Both the position numbers and the translations under genes were made by a program. From Peredibacter starrii (GTDB lineage: Bacteria > Bdellovibrionota > Bacteriovoracia > Bacteriovoracales > Bacteriovoracaceae), in assembly GCF_034259205.1 (NCBI RefSeq), contig NZ_CP139487.1, positions 3,596,001 to 3,660,000 of the forward strand: DNA of 64,000 bases. The letters run 5' to 3'. Below are positions 41,795-50,462 of the stretch, in pieces. The notes under the pieces were generated by a model. That model saw nothing but the letters and a program-made list of their open reading frames with translations, searched no databases and was not told the DNA's origin. How positions within the stretch are numbered: the first letter of the stretch is position 1; the number at the start of each line of letters is the position of its first letter.

Positions 41795-43780
41795 TCACTT
41801 TAGCATAGAACCATCAAACTGGAATCCTATTTGTAACATGAGTTCAGGGCTGGGATTGAAGGCAAGCTGATCGACAACTAGTGGAACATAGAGAACTTGA
41901 AGTCTCACGAGTTCAAAAAAACTCACGGCGGCGGTTAATTGTACAGTCACTCCCGAGCAGGCGGCCGAAGAGACTTCCGCTAAATCAGCATCACAAGGTT
42001 TAGTCCCCAAGTTATCTCGATCGGCCAGGATGTAGCCTAAGCGTGAACCGATATGCCACTGAATCACCGCTGTATTGAGGTTCACAGGCTCATATTCAAT
42101 CCCAACAAGTGGAGTTACTGCCCAGATGTCTTGTGCCCGATTAAAGAAGCTCGACATGCCGTTAAACATCAAGTGATAGGTATGCCGATAAGAGGCCGTT
42201 CGAAAAGAATCGGTAGGAATCACACGTGAGTACCCGACTTCAGGTGAACTGGCGTAAAGGGCCGACCAATAATCTTTAGGAGGAGTGTAACGAAGAAAAT
42301 TCAGGGCCGGTCTGGTGATAAATGTGAGCTTTTGGTGTTGGGCCTCTGGCTGCTTTCTCACCAGAGTATTGAGCATCTTATTCAAACGTTCTTTCAAGTA
42401 GACTTTTCCATAATGGGACTGATCCTTATCCAGGCCAAGGTCTTTAAATTCAAAATCATGATTTTCCAGATAATCAAAAACAACATCAAAATCAGGTTTA
42501 TCAGTGATGGGAGTGTTCTTTCGATAAACTGCAAGATCACTTAAAATTTTTAAATTAGAAGATAGTTTGCACTCCTGCTCTTTATGAAGATGCCGCTTGA
42601 AACATTGAAAGGCCTGATCTTCTGTATCCACTTTTCCAGGATTGATGGAATCAGCATCATTCATTCCCAGATAAAAATCGGAGATACGAAAATCCTCTTC
42701 AACAAAACCGAGAAAGGCATAAAGAGGTTCACTTACCAGAGGGTAATTTTTTGGATTAGTCTTAATGTGTTTTCCAAGTCCAGGTTTTGCTTCGAGACTT
42801 TTTGAAAGTTCAAATTTTCGGGCCTGCACCGTGAAATCAACTAACAGATGATAAAAGTCTTGAATGACTCCCTCATCTTTTCTCTTCACTTGTTCCACAT
42901 TTTTCTTACTCACCAAGGGCGCAGAAGCATTTAAGTAATAAACCGTGTACTCCTTCCCAGGAGTCAATTTGTCCAGAACTTCGTAGGCATAACCCACGGG
43001 ACCATTGTGATAAATGCCACCATCAATAAAGAGTTCGGTTTGAGTATTTGAAGAATCACATTTCTTAAAAACTTCACCAGGCCGGAGTAAACAAAACTCA
43101 ACCGGATAAGGGGTGAAGGCACCGGGAAAAGCTGAAGAGGCCTGGATCAAATCAAGGAGAATGTTGATGTCACTCTGAGGAGAAGCACCCAAAGGTAAAT
43201 AAGTACGAAACTGCTGCAGGCCCTCGGTTTGATAATTTTCAACAAAAGGATACTGTCCCTTGCCTCTTCCCTTAATTCGCACCATGAAGAATTCTGGTTG
43301 GCGAACGATTTCAAGACCGGGCTTAAACTCTTCCACGAGAGGTGTTCGCCTCGTGACCGCTGCACCGAAAATGATATCGCATTCTTCCCGTAGTCCTTCT
43401 CTCCATCGTTCTCTTGTTTCTGCAAAAAGTGGTTTAATTGCTTTTCTTTCTAAGAGTGAAAAGACTTTTTCATCCTTTGATTCCAACTGATCGAGTCCAA
43501 TAGGAATCCACATCTTCCACAGTAAACTTTTCTCACGGTCAGTGTCGCGAAAGCCGCACATATCAAGAATGCCGAAGAGACCATTGATACTTCCCGCGGA
43601 GGCACCGAAGACCACTTTTGTATTTCGAGTAAGAGATGCTTTATCTTTTTGCAGAAGCTGATAGAAAACACCGGCCTCATAGCTACCAAGCGAAACACCT
43701 CCACTAAGAGTGAAAGCGAGCTTTTCTTCCGCCCGGATTGAAAATGAAAAGATTAGAGCGAGAAGGATTAAACACTTCAT
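41795..43780 (-). CDS. Patatin-like phospholipase with C-terminal beta region
   Basis: The 661-residue protein has a signal peptide (LILLALIFSFSIRAEE) and a patatin domain at about residues 20-300: oxyanion loop LSGGVSLGSYEAG, nucleophile Ser in GASAGSIN, and catalytic Asp in FIDGGIYHNGP, so it should be an active lipid acyl hydrolase. From about residue 480 on, alternating strands (YRHTYHLMFNGMS, VIQWHIGSRLGYILA, LMLQIGFQF) suggest an outer-membrane barrel, loosely like PlpD-type patatin autotransporters but shorter. No POTRA repeat is clear. It may damage host or prey membranes, which is inference. Confidence 0.88.
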   Translation of the reverse strand: MKCLILLALIFSFSIRAEEKLAFTLSGGVSLGSYEAGVFYQLLQKDKASLTRNTKVVFGASAGSINGLFGILDMCGFRDTDREKSLLWKMWIPIGLDQLESKDEKVFSLLERKAIKPLFAETRERWREGLREECDIIFGAAVTRRTPLVEEFKPGLEIVRQPEFFMVRIKGRGKGQYPFVENYQTEGLQQFRTYLPLGASPQSDINILLDLIQASSAFPGAFTPYPVEFCLLRPGEVFKKCDSSNTQTELFIDGGIYHNGPVGYAYEVLDKLTPGKEYTVYYLNASAPLVSKKNVEQVKRKDEGVIQDFYHLLVDFTVQARKFELSKSLEAKPGLGKHIKTNPKNYPLVSEPLYAFLGFVEEDFRISDFYLGMNDADSINPGKVDTEDQAFQCFKRHLHKEQECKLSSNLKILSDLAVYRKNTPITDKPDFDVVFDYLENHDFEFKDLGLDKDQSHYGKVYLKERLNKMLNTLVRKQPEAQHQKLTFITRPALNFLRYTPPKDYWSALYASSPEVGYSRVIPTDSFRTASYRHTYHLMFNGMSSFFNRAQDIWAVTPLVGIEYEPVNLNTAVIQWHIGSRLGYILADRDNLGTKPCDADLAEVSSAACSGVTVQLTAAVSFFELVRLQVLYVPLVVDQLAFNPSPELMLQIGFQFDGSMLK

Positions 43781-43928
43781 CGCGAATGAGATTAGATTAC
43801 TTAATGAATTTAATCATGACGCATTTTCACTTCGACGTCGAAGTGGATTTGCGTCAACGCCGACTCCTTCGCATCGTGCGACCGTCGGCATACCGGTCTC
43901 GTTCGCTACGCTCACTTCCTGACCATAA
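43781..43928. other. GC-richer intergenic stretch with an 18-bp palindrome
   Basis: No coding frame fits. CACTTCGACGTCGAAGTG at 43828-43845 is a perfect 18-bp palindrome. The following 70 nt are richer in C and G than nearby intergenic DNA (clusters of CGTCGG, CGACC and CGCTACG) and end next to the hpf terminator. It could be an operator, a repeat unit or the remains of an RNA gene. Confidence 0.35.
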
Positions 43929-43953
43929 AAAAGGGCCCGGAACCGGGCCCTTC
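43926..43953 (-). terminator. Intrinsic terminator of the lptCA-lptB-rpoN-hpf unit
   Basis: GGGCCCGG (43933-43940) and CCGGGCCC (43943-43950) form a strong stem with a very short loop. Read on the minus strand it is followed by six T, 15 nt past the hpf stop. Confidence 0.88.
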
Positions 43954-43968
43954 GGAGGGGTATATATT

Positions 43969-44358
43969 TTAAGCGGATTTTTCTTCCAAATATTTTTCGT
44001 AATATTCTTCTTCGTCATCAATACATCTTTGGATCTCCTGATACTTCGGAGTCTCGTATGGATGAGAATGCATTTTGTTACGTTTTTGATCTTTTTGTTT
44101 TTCTACCTGGCGTTCCATTTTATCAACCACCAGATCAAGTGACTTGTACATGTTGTCAGCACAAGCTTTGGCGAAGAAATCAAACTTCGGCCCATGAACT
44201 TTAATCTCTGCCCAGTGTTCATCATTATGAACCCAGCAGAACCATTGTACGGTCGTGTTACCTTGGAAATACTTTTCAAATTTTTCTGATTTTTCGCGGA
44301 TGCGCTCGTCAAGTGCGGGAGTGTGGTCTAGGTGCTTAAAAGTAATTTTTAATTTCAT
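43969..44358 (-). CDS. hpf: Ribosome hibernation-promoting factor (short type)
   Basis: HPF/RaiA proteins bind the 30S decoding region and inactivate or dimerise ribosomes in starvation. The 129-residue protein has the family start MKLKITFKHLDHTPALDERI and a beta-alpha-beta fold with WAEIKVHGPKFDFFAKACADNMYKSLDLVVDKMERQ. It lacks the C-terminal dimerisation domain of long HPF but has an acidic tail, as RaiA/YfiA does. ATG 44358 is chosen for AGAGG 8 nt upstream and for homology; the longer frame adds 17 residues. It follows rpoN, a common order. Confidence 0.93.
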   Translation of the reverse strand: MKLKITFKHLDHTPALDERIREKSEKFEKYFQGNTTVQWFCWVHNDEHWAEIKVHGPKFDFFAKACADNMYKSLDLVVDKMERQVEKQKDQKRNKMHSHPYETPKYQEIQRCIDDEEEYYEKYLEEKSA

Positions 44359-44439
44359 AAAACGTGCCTCTAAAAAATTTTGTAATCGCACACCATAAAA
44401 ACTAACCAAAATTTATGTCATTATCACCTCCAGGTTTGA

Positions 44440-45894
44440 TTACTTCTTGCGCTTCGACGAAGGAGCGATGCCCATCATCTCACGATACTTAGCAACGGTT
44501 CGGCGAGCTACTACGATATCTTTAGTACTTAAAAGTTCAGAAATTTTCTGATCTGAGAGCGGACGCTTAGGGTCTTCATTCCCGATCATTTCTTTGATTT
44601 TAAGTTTCAAGCTTTCGCCTGCGATATCAATACCGCCGTTCTTACCGCCAATACCGGCGTTAAAGAAGTATTTAAGTTCGAATGTCCCGATCGGCGTGTG
44701 CATAAACTTATTGGTCGTCACACGTGATACAGTTGATTCGTGCATGCCAATCTCGTTGGCGATGTCTTTCAGAATCATTGGTTTTAAGAAGGCAGGACCT
44801 TTTTTGAAGAACTCTTGCTGAGTGCGAACGATTGAGTTCGCCACTTTATAAATCGTCTTCTGACGGTTCTCAATGGACTTAATAAGCCACATTGCCGCAC
44901 GAAGTTTGTCTTGAACGAATTCTTTTGCTTCCGCATCCGATTGCCCGCTCTTGATCAGTGATTTATAAAGATTCGAAATTCGCAGACGAGGAACACCTTC
45001 ATCGTTTACCTGCACAACAAATTCGCCACCGACTTCGGCCACGAAAATATCAGGTACCACATACTGAGTTTCCTCAGAGGAGATGAGGCGTCCTGGTTTA
45101 GGATTCAGACCCATGATGATGAGTTCAGCGTCCTTCACCTTGTCTTTCGAAACTCCAAAATCTTTTGCGATTTTGGCGTAATCTTTTTTCTCGAGGTCTT
45201 TTAGATTTCTTTCAATGATAAGCTCTACCAGAGGAGAGCGCTCCTCAAGCATGCGCGCCTGAATCCCCAGACACTCTTCCAGGTTCTGAGCACCACATCC
45301 AACCGGGTCCAGGTGTTGAACCAGACCAAGCATACCAAGTGCCTCGTCACGGTCGGTGATATTTGAACGGGCAACGATTTCATCAAATGGCACTTCTAAG
45401 TAACCATCATCATCAATGTTACCAATCAAATCGAGACAGAAATTCAGATAATCTGTATCAAGGCTTTCCATACGAAGCTGCCACTCAAGGTGTTCCTGAA
45501 GTGACTGGCCTTTTGAGACCATGTTTTCGTAGCTTGGTAGATCATCCGGAGAAGTTGCTTCTTTCATGTTCGGAGAAGATGAAGAAGAACTATTAAATGA
45601 TTCTGAGTAGGACTCCCAATCGAAAGTGTCTTTCGAGCCTTCGATCAGTTCAGGGCCAGAGAAGTTTTCTGCAGTGGCCTCTTGTGTTTCCATTTCTTCG
45701 CGGGTGTCTTCGGCCGGACCTGCATCCATTTCACCGTCAACTTCTTCCAGCATTGGGTTCTCAACCATTTCCTGTGAAATGAGTGTAGTCATTTCAAGGT
45801 GGGTAAGAGTCAGAAGCTTAATCGCTTGCTGAAGCTGAGGCGTGATCATTAGGCTTTGCGTTTGCTTGAGCCCTTGATGCATTTTAATCGCCAT
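44440..45894 (-). CDS. rpoN: RNA polymerase sigma-54 factor
   Basis: RpoN directs polymerase to -24/-12 promoters and needs AAA+ activators. The 484-residue protein opens with the activator-interacting region (MHQGLKQTQSLMITPQLQQAIKLL), then an acidic region, the core-binding domain, a helix-turn-helix, and the RpoN box VVARRTVAKYREMMGI near the C-terminus. Two in-frame ATGs (45894 and 45882) are possible; GGGG lies upstream of the first. It stands between lptB and hpf. Confidence 0.97.
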   Translation of the reverse strand: MAIKMHQGLKQTQSLMITPQLQQAIKLLTLTHLEMTTLISQEMVENPMLEEVDGEMDAGPAEDTREEMETQEATAENFSGPELIEGSKDTFDWESYSESFNSSSSSSPNMKEATSPDDLPSYENMVSKGQSLQEHLEWQLRMESLDTDYLNFCLDLIGNIDDDGYLEVPFDEIVARSNITDRDEALGMLGLVQHLDPVGCGAQNLEECLGIQARMLEERSPLVELIIERNLKDLEKKDYAKIAKDFGVSKDKVKDAELIIMGLNPKPGRLISSEETQYVVPDIFVAEVGGEFVVQVNDEGVPRLRISNLYKSLIKSGQSDAEAKEFVQDKLRAAMWLIKSIENRQKTIYKVANSIVRTQQEFFKKGPAFLKPMILKDIANEIGMHESTVSRVTTNKFMHTPIGTFELKYFFNAGIGGKNGGIDIAGESLKLKIKEMIGNEDPKRPLSDQKISELLSTKDIVVARRTVAKYREMMGIAPSSKRKK

Positions 45895-45904
45895 TTGAAA
45901 TCCC

Positions 45905-46630
45905 CTACATCTTAAATTCTTCCCCTAAGTAAAACTTACGGGCAATTTCATTATTTATGATCTCGTCCGGTGTTCCGCTTACAAGTAGTTCACCGCGACT
46001 CATAATGTATGCTCGATCTACAATTCCCAGGGTTTCTCTTACGTTGTGGTCCGTAATCAAAACTCCGATGTTCTTCTGCTTCAAGCGTTTGATGATCGAC
46101 TGGATGTCATGCACTGCCAGTGGATCAACTCCCGCGAATGGTTCGTCCAGAAGAACAAACTTCGGATTAAGTGCCAGCGATCTCGCAATCTCAACCCTTC
46201 TTCGCTCACCACCGGATAACTCTCGTCCTTTCGATTTACGGATGTGATCCAAACCAAAATCGCGAATAAGATCATCCAGGGCGTTCTGTCTTTCCTTATC
46301 GGAAAGATCTCTCACTTCCAACACCGAAAAAATGTTCTCTTCTACCGAAAGTTCTCTAAAAACAGAGGCTTCCTGAGGAAGATAACCGATTCCTTTTCGG
46401 GCCCTTACGTGAAGCGGTAGTGAAGTGATGTCATCACCGTCTAAGTTAATCTGACCTCTATCAGTTTTAACCAGACCTACCATCATATAAAACGATGTTG
46501 TTTTACCGGCACCGTTGGGACCTAAAAGTCCTACAACCTCGCCTCTTTCAACATCTATGCTCACACTTTTTACGACCTCACGGCCATTATATGTTTTCTT
46601 AAGATCTCGAGCGTGAAAGCTTGCATTCAT
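45905..46630 (-). CDS. lptB: LPS export ABC transporter ATPase
   Basis: LptB powers extraction of lipopolysaccharide from the inner membrane with LptF and LptG. The 241-residue protein has Walker A GPNGAGKTT, the LptB-typical GLGYLPQEASVF, signature LSGGERRRVEIAR, Walker B FVLLDEPFAGVD, and the H-loop LITDHNVRETL. It lies 5 nt after the fused lptCA gene and 10 nt before rpoN, the usual order. lptFG are elsewhere. Confidence 0.97.
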   Translation of the reverse strand: MNASFHARDLKKTYNGREVVKSVSIDVERGEVVGLLGPNGAGKTTSFYMMVGLVKTDRGQINLDGDDITSLPLHVRARKGIGYLPQEASVFRELSVEENIFSVLEVRDLSDKERQNALDDLIRDFGLDHIRKSKGRELSGGERRRVEIARSLALNPKFVLLDEPFAGVDPLAVHDIQSIIKRLKQKNIGVLITDHNVRETLGIVDRAYIMSRGELLVSGTPDEIINNEIARKFYLGEEFKM

Positions 46631-46635
46631 AAAAA

Positions 46636-47637
46636 CTATTCCTTTAGTTTCTTTTCGCGTTTAATTTGCATATCAGACATCGCATCATCTACTTCGACCA
46701 GCTCAGTATTCTCGCGGATCGTAATGCGGTAGCCTTTGATGACATCCTTGCCCATCTCAACTCTTGGTGCACCTGAGAGCACCATTTTTTCTTCGCGTCC
46801 AAAACCTTCCAGTCTTTCCGCGTATGCTTTGCGCTCAGTAACTCCCTCAGGAGTTTCCAATCTTTCCGTCACCTTCACATCGTCATTCAGGACGAAATAC
46901 TTGAGACTTTTATTATAGTTTTCAAGGAAGACATCGGCTTTTCCGGCAGTTATGAGGTATCCATCACGCTTCATCATCACATCCCCACGAAGCTCAGCGA
47001 GAGATTTATTCCCATCCATCTGAAGTTCTTGTGATGCAAAAGTAAGACGACCTTCGTATTTTTTCTTTCGGGCCATGAAACCCTTCACATTGCCTTTGAA
47101 GGTTGAAAGTTGCGATTGAGGATTGGCACGCATTTGCAGTGAAGTGATTTCTACATGATCTTTCGATTTCAAATCATCGCCAAAAAACTTCACGTCCCCT
47201 GTTCCGATGATGAGATCTTTTTTAAAGTAGTATTTGACCTTGTCCGCGAAATACTGTGCTTCATCAGAGAGGACTTCCACTTTTCCATCGAGATTCAGAA
47301 GATCTTTTTTCTTTTTATAAAGACCGAAGTCTGCACTGTAGCGAATGGTTTTATTTTTTGCCTGGTAGTTATAAACACCCTTGGGAAATTCAAACTCTGC
47401 CATCTCCTCGCCTTGCGAGCGCATTTTATCTGCAGCAAGTGACATCTGAGGCACGCCTTCTTTTAAGTGAAAGTAATCGAGCTTTTCAATTTCAGTAAAC
47501 TCCGGGGCCACGGACTTCGCCACTCGGTTTGCATCCACTGCTTCTTCATCTTCTAAAAATGAACTCGCTACAATGAATCCATTGAGGGCAAGATAAACTA
47601 AAATAATTATTATTGATTTAGGATCTCGTATCTTCAT
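46636..47637 (-). CDS. Fused LptC-LptA lipopolysaccharide transport protein
   Basis: The 333-residue product spans two normally separate proteins. Residues about 1-195 resemble LptC: a membrane helix (IIIILVYLALNGFIVASSF), then beta-jellyroll strands. Residues about 196-325 resemble LptA/OstA: LRGDVMMKRDGYLITAGKADVFLE, then MVLSGAPRVEMGKDVIKGYRITI, the typical repeated motif. In E. coli lptC and lptA are adjacent separate genes right before lptB-rpoN. Here one chain would form the inner-membrane foot and first bridge unit of the Lpt export path. TATAAT lies 6 nt before the ATG. Confidence 0.85.
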   Translation of the reverse strand: MKIRDPKSIIIILVYLALNGFIVASSFLEDEEAVDANRVAKSVAPEFTEIEKLDYFHLKEGVPQMSLAADKMRSQGEEMAEFEFPKGVYNYQAKNKTIRYSADFGLYKKKKDLLNLDGKVEVLSDEAQYFADKVKYYFKKDLIIGTGDVKFFGDDLKSKDHVEITSLQMRANPQSQLSTFKGNVKGFMARKKKYEGRLTFASQELQMDGNKSLAELRGDVMMKRDGYLITAGKADVFLENYNKSLKYFVLNDDVKVTERLETPEGVTERKAYAERLEGFGREEKMVLSGAPRVEMGKDVIKGYRITIRENTELVEVDDAMSDMQIKREKKLKE

Positions 47638-47643
47638 TCTTAC

Positions 47644-47649
47644 ATTATA
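47644..47649 (-). promoter_or_regulatory. TATAAT six bases before the lptCA ATG
   Basis: On the minus strand TATAAT is followed by GTAAGA and then ATG. The transcript would start at or next to the ATG, so it should be leaderless or nearly so. No good -35 was found 16-18 nt upstream. Confidence 0.45.
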
Positions 47650-47747
47650 CTCTTTTCATTAATTCCAGATAGTTAAAGAAGCTATTTGCCTAGCTTTGTA
47701 AGGGGAAAACAGGTGACGTTTTTCCTCGGTTTTTGTAGCTTATTCGC

Positions 47748-50417
47748 ATGCAAAATCAATCAGTTCAAGAAGGCCACACATTGGCCGATCTAGTTGCCTC
47801 TGGCGTTAAGTTAACTCCGATGATGGAGCAGTACTATCAGGTCAAAAAACAATATCCTGATATTCTGCTGATGTTCCGCATGGGGGATTTCTACGAAATG
47901 TTTTTTGAAGATGCTCGCGAGGCCGCGCGTATTCTCAATATCTCCCTCACTGTTCGCGGTAAGCTTGGTGAAACGCCCATTCCAATGGCCGGCATTCCTC
48001 ATCATGCTGCTGCTACATATGTAGACCGTATTTCCCAGCAAGGAAAGAAAGTTGTTATTTGTGAGCAACTGGAAGATCCAAAATCTGTGAAAGGAATTGT
48101 GAAGCGTGGTGTGACTCAGATTGTGAGTCCAGGCATGCCTTACGATCTGGATAAAACAACTTCGACTGAGAACAAGTTTCTTGCCGCTGGTTTTAAGAAT
48201 GGTACTTCATTCATCCTGGTCCTTTTAGATTTCACCACAGGTGACTTCTACGGAGTGACTTTCAAAACGATTGAAGAGTTCTGTGAAAGACTTCTCATGG
48301 TTCGTCCGAAAGAATTCATTTCTTATATGGGCCAATGGGAAAATTATCCGATGGTGGATGACTATCTTCACTCAATCGATGCACTTAAAACTCATCTTTC
48401 TGAAGAGTATTTTGAAGAGAAGCATACTGGTTTCTACATTCAGAAACTTATTCCAACGTATCAGCGTGACGGTATCATCGCTCAACTGCCAGCGGTGCTC
48501 TCGCCTCTTGGTGCTTTAAGTTACTATGTGACTTCAACGCAGACTCTGGAAAAGATCAGTCACCTTCGTCCTTTTAAAATTGTGAATAACGAAGAGACCA
48601 TGAAAGTGACCTACGCGACACTTTCAGGACTTGAGATTTTCCCACGTTCTCGTGAAACAGAAATGAATTCACTCCTGGGCTTCATGGATAAAACGAAAAC
48701 GTCGATGGGTACTCGTTACCTTCGCCAGTTTTTCCAGTCTCCCCTTTGTGAAGCTGCACCAATTCAAAAACGTTTGGATCTCATTGAAGGCCTGATCAAG
48801 AAGCCGGACTTCATTAAGTCTCTTCGCACTCACCTGCAAGACGTGCGTGATATGGACCGTATCATGGCGAAAGTTTCAACTAAGAAAGTGAATGCAGGAG
48901 ATGTTCTGAATCTTGCTCACGCTTTTGAAACGTTCCTAGCGGTTGAAAAAGAAATGGACGCAGCTGGCTTCAGCTTCTTCCAGAAACTTCCTAAAAAAGA
49001 CATGGAATTCCTCCAGAAGCTTGCTAAGGACATCCGCATTTTCATCAATGATGAAATGGGTGCTCATGCCGACAAAGGTAACCTAATCCGTCCAGGTGCC
49101 TCAGCAGAAAGAGATCGTCTGGCGAATCTTTCTAATTCAGCGGCTGATGAGATTTTAAAAGTAGAAGCGAAGTACCGTGCAGAAACTGGCATTGGTAACC
49201 TTAAAATTAAACACAATAATATCTCTGGCTACTTCATCGAAGTATCAAACTCTCACCTCTCAAAAGTTCCTAAGAGCTTCATGAGAAGACAAACGCTGGT
49301 AAATAACGAGCGCTATGTAACTGCTGAACTTGAAGCTTTTGAAAAAGAAGTGACTTCAGCTCTTGATAAACTTGTTCGTCTTGAAAAAGAAATTTTCGAA
49401 GGCTTCAGTAACAGAATTGAAGAACAATCTCACCTGATCCTGGACGTTGCTAAACGCATGGCCCAGATCGATGTGTTCCAGTCCCTGGCGTGGATTTCAC
49501 TTCAAGAGAACTTCGTACGTCCTACTCTTCACGCTGATCGCAGAATGGTGAAGATCACAGGAGCATGGCACCCACTTATTAAACGAAATATTAAAGATAG
49601 TTTCGTCACACACAACGTGACTCTGGATGAGAGCTGCTATTTTGGTCTTATCACAGGACCCAACATGGCCGGTAAAACAACGGTTATGCGTGAAGTGGCG
49701 ATCATTCAGTATCTAGCGCAGATGGGCTGTTTTGTTCCTGCTCACTCGGTGGAACTGGGAATTTGTGATTACCTCTTCTCTCGTTTAGGCGCTTCGGATG
49801 ACATCATCAAGGGTCAATCGACTTTCATGGTGGAGATGGCAGAGACGGCAGAAATCCTTCGTCACGCTACCGATCGTTCACTTATCATCCTGGATGAAAT
49901 TGGCCGTGGAACTTCAACTTATGATGGTCTTTCAATTGCGTGGGCGCTGGTTGAACACTTTGTAAAAAAACTAAAACCAATCACTCTTTTTGCGACTCAC
50001 TATCATGAGCTGATTGAACTGGCAGAAACTCTTCCGGAAGCGAAAAACTTCACTGTTCGCACTGAACAGAAAAACGGCAAGGTTCAATTCCTGTATGAAC
50101 TTATTGAAGAAGGTGCGACTCAGAGTTTCGGTATCCACGTGGCCGAACTTGCGGGACTTCCGCGTGATGTGCTTAAACGCTCACGTGAGATCCTAAAAGA
50201 GCTTGAACAAAACCATAGCTCAACTCCAAAAGAGATCGTTAACAGCAATCAATTAACTTTCTTTGGTGCTCCTCAAGAGGCCCCAGAAGTTGAGGTAATT
50301 CCGGATTATTTAAGTACCCTGGAAAGTGATTTAAAGGCCTTAGACGTAATGAACCTTACTCCTATGCAGGCCCTTCAAAAGCTACACGATCTTAAGAGTC
50401 AGATGTTGAACCATTAA
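47748..50417 (+). CDS. mutS: DNA mismatch repair protein MutS
   Basis: MutS recognises mismatches and starts repair with MutL. The 889-residue protein has the mismatch-reading motif FRMGDFYEMF (Phe and Glu) near residue 40, connector, lever and clamp domains, and the ATPase with Walker A GPNMAGKTT and Walker B LIILDEIGRGTSTYDG. The C-terminal tail is normal. There is no clear ribosome binding site before the ATG at 47748. The upstream gene is divergent. Confidence 0.97.
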   Translation: MQNQSVQEGHTLADLVASGVKLTPMMEQYYQVKKQYPDILLMFRMGDFYEMFFEDAREAARILNISLTVRGKLGETPIPMAGIPHHAAATYVDRISQQGKKVVICEQLEDPKSVKGIVKRGVTQIVSPGMPYDLDKTTSTENKFLAAGFKNGTSFILVLLDFTTGDFYGVTFKTIEEFCERLLMVRPKEFISYMGQWENYPMVDDYLHSIDALKTHLSEEYFEEKHTGFYIQKLIPTYQRDGIIAQLPAVLSPLGALSYYVTSTQTLEKISHLRPFKIVNNEETMKVTYATLSGLEIFPRSRETEMNSLLGFMDKTKTSMGTRYLRQFFQSPLCEAAPIQKRLDLIEGLIKKPDFIKSLRTHLQDVRDMDRIMAKVSTKKVNAGDVLNLAHAFETFLAVEKEMDAAGFSFFQKLPKKDMEFLQKLAKDIRIFINDEMGAHADKGNLIRPGASAERDRLANLSNSAADEILKVEAKYRAETGIGNLKIKHNNISGYFIEVSNSHLSKVPKSFMRRQTLVNNERYVTAELEAFEKEVTSALDKLVRLEKEIFEGFSNRIEEQSHLILDVAKRMAQIDVFQSLAWISLQENFVRPTLHADRRMVKITGAWHPLIKRNIKDSFVTHNVTLDESCYFGLITGPNMAGKTTVMREVAIIQYLAQMGCFVPAHSVELGICDYLFSRLGASDDIIKGQSTFMVEMAETAEILRHATDRSLIILDEIGRGTSTYDGLSIAWALVEHFVKKLKPITLFATHYHELIELAETLPEAKNFTVRTEQKNGKVQFLYELIEEGATQSFGIHVAELAGLPRDVLKRSREILKELEQNHSSTPKEIVNSNQLTFFGAPQEAPEVEVIPDYLSTLESDLKALDVMNLTPMQALQKLHDLKSQMLNH

Positions 50418-50425
50418 ACTAAACT

Positions 50426-50461
50426 TTTACCTCTAAAAACCGAAAGGTTTTTAGAGGTAAA
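50426..50461 (+). promoter_or_regulatory. Long hairpin covering the RDD-gene ribosome binding site
   Basis: The arms TTTACCTCTAAAAACC (50426-50441) and GGTTTTTAGAGGTAAA (50446-50461) form a perfect 16-bp stem closed by a GAAA tetraloop. AGAGGTAA in the 3' arm is the only ribosome binding site for the ATG at 50463, 1 nt further on. No U run follows, so it is not a normal terminator for mutS. Confidence 0.7.
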
Positions 50462-50462
50462 T

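Noticed and set aside
43738-44142. 134-codon plus-strand frame across the patatin start and hpf
   Set aside because: It runs antisense through two well-supported genes and a terminator, and its product is hydrophobic low-complexity.
47700-47727. Imperfect repeat AGGGGAAAA ... TTTTTCCTC before mutS
   Set aside because: It needs G-T pairs and does not hold a ribosome binding site or terminator features.
50426-50461. Hairpin after mutS read as a simple terminator
   Set aside because: The sequence after the stem is an ATG and G-rich codons, not a U tract, and the 3' arm holds the next gene's ribosome binding site.
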